A stretch of DNA of 64,000 bases from Bacteroidaceae bacterium. GTDB taxonomy: Bacteria; Bacteroidota; Bacteroidia; Bacteroidales; Bacteroidaceae. Under the pieces are notes generated by a model. It worked only from the letters and a program-made list of their open reading frames with translations. It had not been told where the DNA came from and ran no database searches. This document shows, piece by piece, positions 27,055 to 37,020 of the stretch. The position numbers and the translations under genes were made by a program. The first letter of the stretch is position 1; every line of letters begins with the position of its first letter. The DNA is taken from positions 1 to 64,000 of the forward strand of contig JAFXZY010000053.1 in the NCBI GenBank assembly GCA_017541025.1, in the 5' to 3' direction.

Positions 27055-27099
27055 ACCCTTATCATTTGTAATTCTTAATTCACAATTCATAATTCATCT

Positions 27100-28497
27100 A
27101 TGTTATTTGATAAACAAACATACGTACAACGACGTTCTATACTGAAAGAACAAGTAGGGGCTGGCATCATTCTGTTGACAGGCAATAACGATTCACCTGC
27201 CAACTATCCCTCTAACGCCTATCGCTTCCGTCAAGACAGTACATTCTTATATTACTTTGGCCTAAACAGAGAAGGTCTGGCTGGTATTATAGACATTGAC
27301 AACAACCGCGAGTATCTGGTTGGAGATGATATCGACATTGAAGACATTGTTTGGTTTGGAAGTGTTGACAGCGTAGCCGACATGGCAGCACAGAGCGGTG
27401 TAGCCAACACACTTACAATAGCTCAGATGACAGACTTTCTGGCTCAGGCAAAAAAAGAAGGAAGAACCATTCACTTCCTGCCCCCCTATCGTCATGATTT
27501 GATGATTCAGCTCATGGACATTCTGGGCATACATCCCAGTCAGCAGCGTTCACAAGCTTCCGTTACCCTCATCAAAGCTGTGGTAAACCAACGTGCTGTT
27601 AAGACTCCCGAGGAGATTGCTGAGATTGAGCGTGCCTGTGCCATTGGCTACGAGATGCACACCACAGCTATGAAGATGTGCCGACCTGGTGTAACTGAAC
27701 AGGAGATAAGCGGCCGTATCGGTGGTATTGCCAGCAGCTACGGTTGTATGGTTTCTTTCCAAAGCATCGTTAGCATGCATGGTGAGATTATGCATGGATA
27801 CCCAAAACCCCGCCCTTTGGAGGCAGGCCGTTTGCTACTGTGCGATGCAGGAGCCGAAACCAACGAGAACTACTGTAGCGATAATACACGTACTACTCCT
27901 ATCAGTGGCAGATTTACACAACGCCAGAAGGAAATATACAGCATCGTAGAAGAATGTCATGACTATGCACTCTCCCTTGCTGCACCTGGTGTTAAATGGT
28001 GGGATGTTCACTTTGGCGTCTGCCGTCTGATGACAGAAAAGCTGAAGGATTTGGGCCTTATGAAGGGAGATACCGAAGAGGCCGTCATGGCTGGTGCCCA
28101 TGCCATGTTCATGCCTCACGGTCTGGGACACATGATGGGTATGGATGTGCATGATATGGAAGGTCTGGGTCAGACTTACGTTGGTTTTGATGACGAAGTC
28201 CAGCCCAATCTGGAGCAGTTCGGAACCAATTGCCTGCGCTGTGGACGTCGTCTGCAGGAAGGTTTCGTAATGACCGACGAACCTGGTATCTATTTCATCC
28301 CCGCCCTTATAGACGACTGGAAGGCCAGCGGACATTGTGCCGAGTTCCTGAACTTCGACCTTCTGGAAACCTACAAGGACTTTGGCGGAATACGCATTGA
28401 GGATGATATCCTTATTACTGCCGACGGTTGCCGCTATCTGGGTAAAGACCGAATCCCTTATCACATTAGCGATGTAGAAGAATTTATCAACAAATAA
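27100..28497 (+). CDS. Aminopeptidase P family (M24B) Xaa-Pro peptidase (465 aa)
   Basis: An N-terminal creatinase-like domain (about 1-165) precedes an M24 pita-bread domain. The metal ligands are in place: Asp in LLCDAGAE and CSDNTRT, His in HGLGHMMGMDVHD, Glu in MTDEPGIYF and in IRIEDDIL. The enzyme removes N-terminal residues before proline. No signal peptide, so cytoplasmic. The 45-base leader is made of degenerate AATTC heptamers (27067-27096). It lies between two other peptidase genes, which suggests a peptide-catabolism group. Confidence 0.92.
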   Translation: MLFDKQTYVQRRSILKEQVGAGIILLTGNNDSPANYPSNAYRFRQDSTFLYYFGLNREGLAGIIDIDNNREYLVGDDIDIEDIVWFGSVDSVADMAAQSGVANTLTIAQMTDFLAQAKKEGRTIHFLPPYRHDLMIQLMDILGIHPSQQRSQASVTLIKAVVNQRAVKTPEEIAEIERACAIGYEMHTTAMKMCRPGVTEQEISGRIGGIASSYGCMVSFQSIVSMHGEIMHGYPKPRPLEAGRLLLCDAGAETNENYCSDNTRTTPISGRFTQRQKEIYSIVEECHDYALSLAAPGVKWWDVHFGVCRLMTEKLKDLGLMKGDTEEAVMAGAHAMFMPHGLGHMMGMDVHDMEGLGQTYVGFDDEVQPNLEQFGTNCLRCGRRLQEGFVMTDEPGIYFIPALIDDWKASGHCAEFLNFDLLETYKDFGGIRIEDDILITADGCRYLGKDRIPYHISDVEEFINK

Positions 28498-28513
28498 CAA
28501 ACAAATTTATTTT

Positions 28514-29737
28514 ATGAAAAAAATTTTCCTTATCGCTTTGGCAGCTTTGACTGTTATGCCTGCTGGAGCTAAAGACAAAGACAAGAAGAAAGAGGCAGAC
28601 AAAGACAGCCTTATCTTCACCACGATTATTGAGCATCCTGTAACAAGCATCAAGAACCAGAATAGCAGTGGTACTTGCTGGGCATATTCCTCTTTGGCAT
28701 TTCTGGAGAGCGAAGCCATCAAGAAGCATCCTGAGATGAAGGACGACATAGACCTTTGTGAGTCTTTTCTCATTAGCAAAACTTATGTTGACCGTGCTGA
28801 CAAGCATGTCCGTACACATGGTGATGCCAGCTTCAGCCAAGGAGGTTCCTTCGAGGACGCGCTCTACTGCATGGAACACTATGGACTTATCCCTGAGGGT
28901 ATTATGCCCTACCCTATTACGAACTACGGAGATTCACTTTTTAACTTCGGTTCGCTGTTTCCTCCAATGGAAGCATACCTAAAGAGCATTGCTCCAAAAG
29001 GCGCAAAGAAAATTCTGCATAAGGGTTGGAAGCAAGCTTTGCAGGGCATGCTCGACGGTTACTTCGGCACTTGCCCCACCGAATTCGAGTACAAGGGCAA
29101 GCGTTACACTCCCCAGTCCTTCGTTAAGGAATATCTTACCCTTGATCCAAACGACTATGTCAGCCTGACCAGCTATACACATCATCCCTATTATAGCACC
29201 TTCGCCCTCGAAATTGAGGATAACTGGCGTTGGGCAAGCAGCTACAACTTGCCTTTGGACGAGTTTATGCGTGTGATGTACGAAGCTGTACAGAACGGTT
29301 GGACTTTTGCTTGGGGTGCTGATGTCAGCGAGGAAGGTTTCAGCCGTCGCAACGGCAAGAACAAGAGCGTAGCTATGGTACCCGACACTAAGTTCAAAGC
29401 CGGAGTCGGTAGCGACCAGGCTCGCTGGACAGGCGAGAAGGGCTCTGATAAGGTTGAGATTGTAAGCGCCAACGCAGAGAAGAAAATTACTCCTGAAATG
29501 CGCCAAGAGGCTTACGACAACTGGGAAACAACTGACGACCACGGCATGCTGATCTATGGTTTGGCCAAGGATCAGTACGGAAAGGAATACTTTATGATGA
29601 AGAACTCATGGGGTGAAAGTGGTCCCTTCAAGGGTTTCTGGTACGTTAGCCAGCCATATGTTGCCTACAAGACCATGAATATCGTTATTAACAAAAACGC
29701 CGTTCCTGCCGACATTCGCAAAAAACTCGGTTTCTAA
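28514..29737 (+). CDS. Exported C1B (bleomycin hydrolase/PepC-like) aminopeptidase (407 aa)
   Basis: The catalytic Cys55 lies in NQNSSGTCWAYSS, the His in DDHGMLIYG and the Asn in MMKNSWGE, the full papain-type set. The length and the EYFMMKNSWG ending are those of the C1B branch, which trims peptides from the N-terminus. Unlike cytosolic PepC it has a signal peptide (KKIFLIALAALTVMPAGA|K), so it acts in the periplasm or outside. The gene starts 17 bases after the aminopeptidase P gene and its stop codon overlaps the recQ stop on the other strand. Confidence 0.9.
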   Translation: MKKIFLIALAALTVMPAGAKDKDKKKEADKDSLIFTTIIEHPVTSIKNQNSSGTCWAYSSLAFLESEAIKKHPEMKDDIDLCESFLISKTYVDRADKHVRTHGDASFSQGGSFEDALYCMEHYGLIPEGIMPYPITNYGDSLFNFGSLFPPMEAYLKSIAPKGAKKILHKGWKQALQGMLDGYFGTCPTEFEYKGKRYTPQSFVKEYLTLDPNDYVSLTSYTHHPYYSTFALEIEDNWRWASSYNLPLDEFMRVMYEAVQNGWTFAWGADVSEEGFSRRNGKNKSVAMVPDTKFKAGVGSDQARWTGEKGSDKVEIVSANAEKKITPEMRQEAYDNWETTDDHGMLIYGLAKDQYGKEYFMMKNSWGESGPFKGFWYVSQPYVAYKTMNIVINKNAVPADIRKKLGF

Positions 29738-31635
29738 TTCCCGGAAGAAACCAATCTGATAAAAGGTCCGTCCGCCACCAGTTCTTCCTTGGCACGCATG
29801 TAATCCAATGCCCAAGCAAGACTGTGCGGGCGGATTCCTTTTATGTCCAATTCCGAGATTTTGATGGGCCCATCTTTTAACTGACTGACAATCTTTTCCC
29901 TTATTTGCATATACTCTTGTTCGGTAACACCAGCTATATCTTCTTGCTCACAGACATCACAAATGCCGCAGCGATGCGTATTTTTTTCGCCAAAGTAGCT
30001 AAGCAACAGACTACTCCTGCATTCCTCTGTATTGACACAATATGCCTGCAAAGCTTTCAAGCGGAATTCATAAGCCTCCTTGCGCATCGTATAGATATGA
30101 TAAGGGAATCCTAAATCTTCCTTCATTACTCTGCGTTGCAAGAAAGTTATCAGAGGTACGTGCTTACGTGGTATATAATTCACCAAACCCCTGCGCGAAA
30201 GCTCTTTTAAATCCTGATATATAATATCCAACGTCAAACCAGTATCCCTACTTATCATATCCTCATCTATAAACACCATATCTATGAAGATGCCTCCATA
30301 CCGGCGTAGCATAGCAAGGATGATCTGCTCTCCCTGACTGTCAAGCACACTAAACAACTGGTTCCTTGTTGCGTCAATACGCAATCTACTGGTACCCTCT
30401 TCGGCATCACGATAGGCTATATAACCTGCTTTATCAAGGATATCAAGGGCGCTTGTCAGCATCAGCGGATGATAATGAAAAGTAACACAGAAACGTTCCA
30501 TATTAAACTCACGTGTTACATTCAGGCCGTCGCCAACGGCTAACTGCAGGAAACAGCACACATCTTCATATACTTTTCTCACAAAGTCCAAATCCGGGAA
30601 ATGCTGCCTAACCCTACGTTTTGAGAGTTCCAACTCTTTACCGTCCATCACAATTACAGAACTGGCAGGCTTGCCGTCTCTTCCTGCACGACCTGCTTCC
30701 TGAAAGTACTCTTCAATAGAATCAGGCAAATCAACATGCACCACCAATCTAACATCCGACTTGTCTATTCCCATACCAAAGGCGTTTGTAGCTACCATTA
30801 TACGGTAGTCACCTCTCAACCAGGCTTCCTGTCGGGAGTCCTTCTCGCCAGGCTTTAGTCCCGCATGATAAAAAGTTGCCGTATAGCCATATTCCACCAA
30901 CTTCTTAGACAAATCGTCACACTTCTGTCTGTTCCGAGTATATACAATACACGAGCCGTCATAGGTATTCAGCAATTGAAGCAATCCTAAAATAGTTGCA
31001 TCCGCATGAAGAACCTTATAAGCCAGATTGGGGCGGAAGAAACTCATACGGAACACATTTTCCTCTTTAAAGCCCAGGTTCTTCTGTATGTCTGCTGCTA
31101 CCTCTGGAGTAGCCGTAGCAGTAAGAGCCAACATGGGGCAATCGGGCTTTACCTTTCTCACTTGCGCAATCTGTAAGTATGAAGGCCGGAAATCATATCC
31201 CCACTGACAGATACAATGCGCCTCGTCGACCGTTATAAAACTGATGTTCATGTGGCCCAGTTTCCTCAAAAAGAGCTCCGACGAGAGTCGTTCTGGCGAT
31301 ATATATAAAAACTTATATGCTCCGAATACGCTGTTCTCCAACACGACCATTGTTTGTTCGTGCGACAGGCCTGAGTGTACACAAGCAGCTTTAATGCCAT
31401 GACTGTTCAATGCCTCAACCTGATCCTTCATCAAAGCCACAAGAGGGGTGATTACCAGACACATTCCCGGCTTGGCAAGAGCTGGTACTTGAAAGGTAAT
31501 ACTCTTACCGCCACCTGTTGGCATAAGACCAAGGGTGTCACGCCCGCTGCCAATACTCTCAATAATATCACGCTGAATACTGCGGAAATCATCATATCCC
31601 CAGTATCTTTTTAGAATGGAGAGATAGGTATCCAT
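29734..31635 (-). CDS. recQ: ATP-dependent DNA helicase RecQ (633 aa)
   Basis: Superfamily 2 helicase motifs are in order: motif I PTGGGKS near residue 40, motif II DEAH, motif III TATATP and motif VI QEAGRAGRDG. The RQC zinc site is present (Cys in EECRSS, CGICDVC). The protein ends soon after the winged-helix part without a clear HRDC domain, like the shorter of the RecQ types in Bacteroidetes. It unwinds recombination intermediates. It follows recJ with an 11-base gap, so nuclease and helicase are co-expressed. Its TAG overlaps the stop of the convergent peptidase gene. Confidence 0.93.
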   Translation of the reverse strand: MDTYLSILKRYWGYDDFRSIQRDIIESIGSGRDTLGLMPTGGGKSITFQVPALAKPGMCLVITPLVALMKDQVEALNSHGIKAACVHSGLSHEQTMVVLENSVFGAYKFLYISPERLSSELFLRKLGHMNISFITVDEAHCICQWGYDFRPSYLQIAQVRKVKPDCPMLALTATATPEVAADIQKNLGFKEENVFRMSFFRPNLAYKVLHADATILGLLQLLNTYDGSCIVYTRNRQKCDDLSKKLVEYGYTATFYHAGLKPGEKDSRQEAWLRGDYRIMVATNAFGMGIDKSDVRLVVHVDLPDSIEEYFQEAGRAGRDGKPASSVIVMDGKELELSKRRVRQHFPDLDFVRKVYEDVCCFLQLAVGDGLNVTREFNMERFCVTFHYHPLMLTSALDILDKAGYIAYRDAEEGTSRLRIDATRNQLFSVLDSQGEQIILAMLRRYGGIFIDMVFIDEDMISRDTGLTLDIIYQDLKELSRRGLVNYIPRKHVPLITFLQRRVMKEDLGFPYHIYTMRKEAYEFRLKALQAYCVNTEECRSSLLLSYFGEKNTHRCGICDVCEQEDIAGVTEQEYMQIREKIVSQLKDGPIKISELDIKGIRPHSLAWALDYMRAKEELVADGPFIRLVSSGN

Positions 31636-31646
31636 CTTATTCTCTC

Positions 31647-33365
31647 TTACAAGGCTGGCTTGATGTCCTCTATCTGTAACTGAACCTCGCCATGCTTGTG
31701 GCTGTTTTCCTCGAGTGTGTAAACTATATCAAAGGCCTGCTTGGTCTTAATATAACGTGCCTGAGAACTCTGACCGAAAGCAATACCGTTCATTACCCTA
31801 CTGCTCTTGCTGTCGACCAGTTCCAACTTAATATGCTCCTGCTCACGCCCCACGACTCTGCTGGTTCCATAGTCATAAACCTGCTCTGTACAAAACATCG
31901 GCTTGGGATTCTCCGGACCATAAGGACTGAACCGCTTAAGATCAGAAAAGAAACGGAAGTTCACATCTTTAAAGTCGATTTTTGCCTCATACGTCAGTAC
32001 GGCATTTGTCTGCTCGGGCAATATATATTTGTCCACATACTCCTCGAACCTGCGCTTGAACTCCGGAACATTATCCACCTTCATGCTCAGGCCGGCAGCA
32101 TAAGTATGCCCACCAAAGTTCTCCAGTAAATCTCTGCAACTGTCTATCGCACTGTACACATCAAACCCGGCAACAGAACGAGCAGAACCCGTGACGATAT
32201 CATCTGTACGAGTCAACACAACTGCGGGACGGAAATAGATTTCTGTGAGACGTGATGCCACAATACCTATCACTCCTCTGTGCCATTCCTCGTTGTAAAG
32301 TACAATCGCCTTATGCTCATGCTGATGATCCAGGGAAGCTACAATATGATTAGCCTCCTCCGTCATGGATTTATCCAAATCCTTGCGCTGCTCATTGTAT
32401 TCATTAATAGTTGCAGCCTTCTCTTTTGCCACCTTATGATTCTTCTCTATCAGCAATGAAACAGCTTCTTTTCCGTTCTGCATACGACCCGATGCGTTTA
32501 TACGCGGGCCTATTTTAAAGATAATGTCGTTCAATGACAGGTCTTTACCAGTCAGGCCACAGATATCTATCAAAGCTTTCACACCCGTGCTGGGACTCTG
32601 GTTTAACTGACGCAAACCATGATAGGCAAGAATTCTGTTCTCACCCATAATAGGAACAATGTCTGAAGCAATACTTATGGCACAAAGGTCAAGCAGCGGA
32701 ATCAGATGACAAAATTCTATTCCGTTGTTAATGGCAAAGCCCTGCATCAGTTTGAAACCTACGCCACAACCACAAAGATCCTTATATGGATAAGTACTGT
32801 CTTCTTTCTTGGCATTCAAAATAGCCACAGCAGGAGGAAGTACTGGGTCAGGTACATGATGATCACAGATAATAAAGTCGATACCCAATTCCTTGGCATA
32901 AGCAATTTCATCAACAGCCTTAATACCGCAGTCAAGAACGATTACCAAACTGACACCTGTTTCATGCGCATAGTCCACACCCTGAAGAGAAACGCCATAA
33001 CCTTCTTCATTTCTACTCGGAATATAATAGTCGAGATTTGAGTAATACTGCTGAAGGAATCTGTAAACCAAAGCAACTGCAGTGCAGCCATCCACGTCAT
33101 AGTCGCCATATACAAGAATACGTTCTTTCTTTCCCAAAGCCTCATTTAAGCGGTCCACAGCCTTCTGCATATCTTCAAACAGGAAGGGGTCCAGAAGATT
33201 GGTTAATTGGGGACGAAAGAACTTACGAGCCTCATCCACCGTACGAATACCTCTGTTCACAAGCAGAGTACCCATTACGGGGTTGATTCCTAAGCTGTTA
33301 GCAAGGTCTGCTGCCGTGCTCTTATCAGCTTCAGATGGCGCTTTATAATCCCAAATATAGCTCAT
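31647..33365 (-). CDS. recJ: Single-strand DNA exonuclease RecJ (572 aa)
   Basis: The DHH phosphoesterase motifs are all visible: VYGDYDVDG, LDCGIK, CDHHVPD and the DHHA1 motif FGGHTYAAGLSM. RecJ degrades 5' ends of single-stranded DNA in recombination and mismatch repair. The start MSYIWDYK at 33365 is chosen because the extra residues further upstream (FFVVTLHA) are not conserved-looking and overlap a -7-like sequence. recQ follows in the same operon. Confidence 0.93.
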   Translation of the reverse strand: MSYIWDYKAPSEADKSTAADLANSLGINPVMGTLLVNRGIRTVDEARKFFRPQLTNLLDPFLFEDMQKAVDRLNEALGKKERILVYGDYDVDGCTAVALVYRFLQQYYSNLDYYIPSRNEEGYGVSLQGVDYAHETGVSLVIVLDCGIKAVDEIAYAKELGIDFIICDHHVPDPVLPPAVAILNAKKEDSTYPYKDLCGCGVGFKLMQGFAINNGIEFCHLIPLLDLCAISIASDIVPIMGENRILAYHGLRQLNQSPSTGVKALIDICGLTGKDLSLNDIIFKIGPRINASGRMQNGKEAVSLLIEKNHKVAKEKAATINEYNEQRKDLDKSMTEEANHIVASLDHQHEHKAIVLYNEEWHRGVIGIVASRLTEIYFRPAVVLTRTDDIVTGSARSVAGFDVYSAIDSCRDLLENFGGHTYAAGLSMKVDNVPEFKRRFEEYVDKYILPEQTNAVLTYEAKIDFKDVNFRFFSDLKRFSPYGPENPKPMFCTEQVYDYGTSRVVGREQEHIKLELVDSKSSRVMNGIAFGQSSQARYIKTKQAFDIVYTLEENSHKHGEVQLQIEDIKPAL

Positions 33366-33415
33366 AGCGTGTAAAGTTACAACAAAAAACACACTTATCA
33401 GCTAAATTTGGGTAT

Positions 33416-34249
33416 TTATTGCATTTTTTTAACAAAAGAACCGCTTAAAAAGGAAGGGTCGGCTCCCAAACGGAGTGCCTTCTGTGCATCTGCCTGAGCC
33501 AGCTTCTTTTTTTTCATGGCTTTGTAAAGTTGCGAACGAGAGACGTAGCAGTCAGGGTTCTCGGGTTCCAACTCTATGGCATGTTCTATATCAACCTGTG
33601 CCAACTCATACTGTTTACGGTTGAGTAACATGCCACCGCGCACCAAGTAAAGTTCAGCATGCGAGGGGAAGAGTTGAACCAAGGCATCCATTTGTTCCAT
33701 AGCCTCACGAGGACGACGGTCTTTCTCATTCAGTATAGCCAGCCCCAAACGAGCTTTCTCATTCATAGGCTCAAGCTTAATCAGACGGTCATAATCGGCA
33801 CGTGCACGTTTGTAATCACGGCGCTGACTATACAAAAAGGCACGATAGAAAAGAGCCTCCGTCTGGTTGGGTTCCAAATTCAAAACCTCAGAATAATCTG
33901 CCATGGCATGTTCCTGATTGTCCAATCGCATATAAAGTGCTGCCCTGCAAAGCAGAAGACTGGTAGTGGTGGATGAAATATTCAGACCTAACTTATACGA
34001 TTCAAGCGCCTTCTGGAACTCTCCCCTACGCTCCTGAATGTTGCCTATATACTGATACAACAGAGCATTCGATTTTATCAGCGGGTCAGCATCCAAAGCC
34101 TCGCGGAAAGTAGCCTCGGCCTGCAGGAGACTGTCGCCTTGTAACTGTTCAAGCCCTTGTTTAACCAACTGCTGATAGCGTTGCGCATGGGTGCTGACGG
34201 GAACAATAACGGAAACAGCAACGATAACGGAAAGGAAAAATTTTTTCAT
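33416..34249 (-). CDS. Periplasmic TPR-repeat protein (277 aa)
   Basis: After a signal peptide (LSVIVAVSVIVPVSTHA|Q) the protein consists of about six tetratricopeptide repeats (for example EALFYRAFLYSQRRDYKRA and NPDCYVSRSQLYKAMKKKKLA), with no enzymatic domain. TPR proteins act as scaffolds. It is transcribed toward recJ with a 50-base gap. The partner is unknown. Confidence 0.85.
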   Translation of the reverse strand: MKKFFLSVIVAVSVIVPVSTHAQRYQQLVKQGLEQLQGDSLLQAEATFREALDADPLIKSNALLYQYIGNIQERRGEFQKALESYKLGLNISSTTTSLLLCRAALYMRLDNQEHAMADYSEVLNLEPNQTEALFYRAFLYSQRRDYKRARADYDRLIKLEPMNEKARLGLAILNEKDRRPREAMEQMDALVQLFPSHAELYLVRGGMLLNRKQYELAQVDIEHAIELEPENPDCYVSRSQLYKAMKKKKLAQADAQKALRLGADPSFLSGSFVKKMQ

Positions 34250-34257
34250 ATCAATGA

Positions 34258-34302
34258 CAGGAAACCCCTCCCTGTAAGGGGGAGGGGCAAGGAGAAAGGG
34301 TC
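34258..34302. repeat. GC-rich palindromic repeat between leuB and the TPR gene
   Basis: CCCCTCCCTGTAAGGGGGAGGGG with a trailing AGAAAGGGTCT is one half of the element found at 36903-37020. It ends 6 bases before the leuB stop codon. Confidence 0.75.
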
Positions 34303-34307
34303 TTTAT

Positions 34308-35369
34308 TTACTTGTTTCTGATATAATCTACTATCCACTGGCCAACTTCCTTTGTTCCGTACTTAGCACCGCCCTCGACCTGAATCTCAGGGGTACGTAC
34401 GTTTTGGTCAAGTGATGCATTTACAGCCTCACGGATAAGAGCGCCTTCAGCCTTCAAGCCGAAATACTCGTACAGCATAGCCACGCTCAGAATCTGAGCT
34501 AAGGGGTTGGCTATATTCAAGCCCTTACCCTGAGGCCATGAGCCATGAATGGGTTCAAATACGGGTGTATGCTCACCTGTAGATGCGCTGGGCAACAGCC
34601 CCATAGAACCGGTGATGCAGGAGCCTTCGTCGGTAAGAATATCTCCGAAAGTATTCTCTGTTACCATTACATCAAAGAACTTTGGATCCTGAATCATACG
34701 CATAGCAGCGTTATCAACGTACATGAAATCGGTCTCCACATCGGGGTACTCTAACATTACCTCCTGAGCAACCTTACGCCACAGACGACTGCTGGCCAAG
34801 ACGTTAGCCTTATCAACAACGGTCACGTGCTTACGACGCTGACGAGCATACTGATAGGCAACGCGCAAGATGCGCTCTACCTCTGGACGACTATAGAAAT
34901 TGGTATCGTAAGCCTCATCGGTACCCTCTTTCTTCTCACCGAAATACATACCACCGGTAAGTTCACGGATACAGATAAAGTCAGCACCACGCACCAACTC
35001 ATCCTTCAAAGGAGACTTGTGTACGAGGCAGTCGAAAGTCTCTACAGGACGGATATTGGCATAAAGCCCCAACTTCTTACGCATAGCAAGGAGCCCCTGC
35101 TCAGGACGCACTTTAGCGGTAGGGTTATTATCGAACTTGGGGTCGCCAACGCTGGCAAAAAGCACAGCATCAGCCTCCATGCAAGTCTGGAATGTCTCTT
35201 CGGGGAAGGGGTCACCAACTTCATCAATGGCATGAGCACCGCAAAGAGCTTCTTTGTATGATACTTCGTGTCCAAACTTCTCGGCAATGGCACTTGTTAC
35301 GGCCACGCCCTGCTCCATAATCTCTGGTCCGATACCATCACCGGCCAGTACTGCAATCTTAAGCTTCAT
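34308..35369 (-). CDS. leuB: 3-isopropylmalate dehydrogenase
   Basis: A protein of 353 residues with the decarboxylating dehydrogenase signatures GDGIGPEI, the substrate loop [10 protein letters not shown] and the C-terminal NAD-binding stretch [17 protein letters not shown]. It oxidises and decarboxylates 3-isopropylmalate in leucine synthesis. The start overlaps the preceding LeuA-like gene by 11 bases, and it is the last gene of the leu operon. Confidence 0.95.
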   Translation of the reverse strand: MKLKIAVLAGDGIGPEIMEQGVAVTSAIAEKFGHEVSYKEALCGAHAIDEVGDPFPEETFQTCMEADAVLFASVGDPKFDNNPTAKVRPEQGLLAMRKKLGLYANIRPVETFDCLVHKSPLKDELVRGADFICIRELTGGMYFGEKKEGTDEAYDTNFYSRPEVERILRVAYQYARQRRKHVTVVDKANVLASSRLWRKVAQEVMLEYPDVETDFMYVDNAAMRMIQDPKFFDVMVTENTFGDILTDEGSCITGSMGLLPSASTGEHTPVFEPIHGSWPQGKGLNIANPLAQILSVAMLYEYFGLKAEGALIREAVNASLDQNVRTPEIQVEGGAKYGTKEVGQWIVDYIRNK

Positions 35370-36900
35370 ATTCTAGTTCTATTATATTTAACATCTTTAT
35401 GGTTGCCTTAATAGCCGCCTCCGTCTGGTCGGGATCAAGGGCACGGGTACGAAAAGTCTTATCTTTCCAAACCCAAGAAATAGTGGTCTGCACCAAGGCG
35501 TCTGTGCGTCCGCCAGGCGGAATGCTGACCTGATAGTTGTCGAGCCAAGGGAACTCACGGTTCAGGCGATCGCGATAGATATGTCGGCATGCCCGAACAA
35601 AGGCATCATACATACCATCTCCCATGGCAGATTCTTCATATACATTGCCAGCCACTTCCAGTTTCACACTTGCCATAGGCTTAAGTCCGTATGCCGTAGA
35701 AACCATGTAGCTTTTCAATTTTACCTTATCGTCTGGAGCCGAATGCTTCAGTACATCACTGACGATGTACGGAAGATCCTCTTGGGTAACGAGTTGTTTC
35801 TTATCACCCAACTCTATGATTCTGTCTGTTACACGACGAGTCTGTTCTGGCGTAAGTTCCAAACCCAGTTCCTCAAGATTCTTAAGGATATTGGCTTTGC
35901 CGGAATTTTTACCCAAGGCATATTCACGCTTTCGACCGAATCGTTCTGGAATCAGGTCATTGCAATAGAGGCTGTGCTTCTTATCTCCATCGGCATGAAC
36001 ACCGGCTACCTGCGTAAATACACTTTCACCAATGATAGGTTTGTTGGGCGGCACGGCAATTCCGGAGATACTTTCTACCATACGACTGGCCTTGTTCAGA
36101 TTCTCCTCCACCAGTCCGGTACGACCATGGAAGTGGTCCTTCAGGATGGCCTGCACACTACTGAGTGGTGCATTACCGGCACGTTCACCCAATCCGTTAA
36201 CTGAGGTGTGAACACCCTTACAACCATTTAATACGGCAGCCAAAACATTGCCAGCAGCCATATCATAGTCGTTATGTGCATGAAAATCGAAATGCAAATC
36301 AGGGTAACGTTCTACCATCTGTGAGATATACTGAGCCGTTAACATGGGATTCAGAATACCTAATGTATCAGGCAGCATAAAACGCTTTACGCCTGCTGAG
36401 CGGAGCGCATCAACAAATCCAAAGACGTACTGAGGATTGTCCTTCATACCATTCGACCAGTCCTCAAGGTACAGATTAACATCTATACTCTGCTCATGTG
36501 CATACAGGATACTTTGCTTAATATCAGCCACATGCTCTTCAAGCGTCTTGTGGAGCTGATACTTGCAATGGCGCTCGGAGCCTTTGCACAGCAGATTGAT
36601 ATTCTTGCAGCCAACGGCTTTAACCCAATCGACAGAAGTCTTTCCGTCAATGAATCCCAGCACTTCTATCTGCTCCAATTTTCCAGCCTGACGGGCCCAA
36701 CGACAGATCATTGTAACCGCCTCTTTCTCACCTTCACTGACACGGGCGCTGGCAACCTCTACCCTATCTACACAGAGTTCCTGCAGCAGCATACGCACAA
36801 TAAGCAGTTTCTCATGAGGCACAAAACTTACCCCACTGGTCTGCTCGCCGTCGCGTAGCGTAGTATCCATTATCTCTATGTATAGATTCTCTACCATCAA
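35359..36900 (-). CDS. Second LeuA-family acyltransferase (2-isopropylmalate or citramalate synthase-like, 513 aa)
   Basis: A DRE-TIM metallolyase: [13 protein letters not shown] near the N-terminus, [12 protein letters not shown] as metal site, [12 protein letters not shown], and a C-terminal LeuA dimer/regulatory domain (about 385-510). It differs clearly from the canonical LeuA at 39138-40637, yet lies inside the same operon between leuD and leuB. Bacteroidetes leu operons commonly carry this paralogue. A citramalate synthase role for isoleucine is possible, as leuCD-leuB enzymes can process citramalate, but the substrate cannot be fixed from sequence. Confidence 0.75.
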   Translation of the reverse strand: MMVENLYIEIMDTTLRDGEQTSGVSFVPHEKLLIVRMLLQELCVDRVEVASARVSEGEKEAVTMICRWARQAGKLEQIEVLGFIDGKTSVDWVKAVGCKNINLLCKGSERHCKYQLHKTLEEHVADIKQSILYAHEQSIDVNLYLEDWSNGMKDNPQYVFGFVDALRSAGVKRFMLPDTLGILNPMLTAQYISQMVERYPDLHFDFHAHNDYDMAAGNVLAAVLNGCKGVHTSVNGLGERAGNAPLSSVQAILKDHFHGRTGLVEENLNKASRMVESISGIAVPPNKPIIGESVFTQVAGVHADGDKKHSLYCNDLIPERFGRKREYALGKNSGKANILKNLEELGLELTPEQTRRVTDRIIELGDKKQLVTQEDLPYIVSDVLKHSAPDDKVKLKSYMVSTAYGLKPMASVKLEVAGNVYEESAMGDGMYDAFVRACRHIYRDRLNREFPWLDNYQVSIPPGGRTDALVQTTISWVWKDKTFRTRALDPDQTEAAIKATIKMLNIIELEYEA

Positions 36901-36902
36901 CC

Positions 36903-37020
36903 AGACCCTCTCCCTAACCCTCCCCCTTGGGGAGGGAACTGCTACGCAGGGTCTTGGGCAGTTAATTAATACCTTATTCTTATCGGGTTCTCCTCATAGA
37001 GGGGGAGTTAGAGGAGGTCT
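36903..37020. repeat. 118-bp palindromic element between leuD and the LeuA paralogue
   Basis: Read along transcription (minus): CTCTAACTCCCCC...GAGGAGAAC, a spacer, AACTGCCC...GCAGTTCCCTCC, then GGGGGAGGGTTAGGGAGAGGGTCT-type sequence. The ends are imperfect inverted repeats. The first 41 bases (36980-37020) lie within leuD and encode its last residues. Confidence 0.85.
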
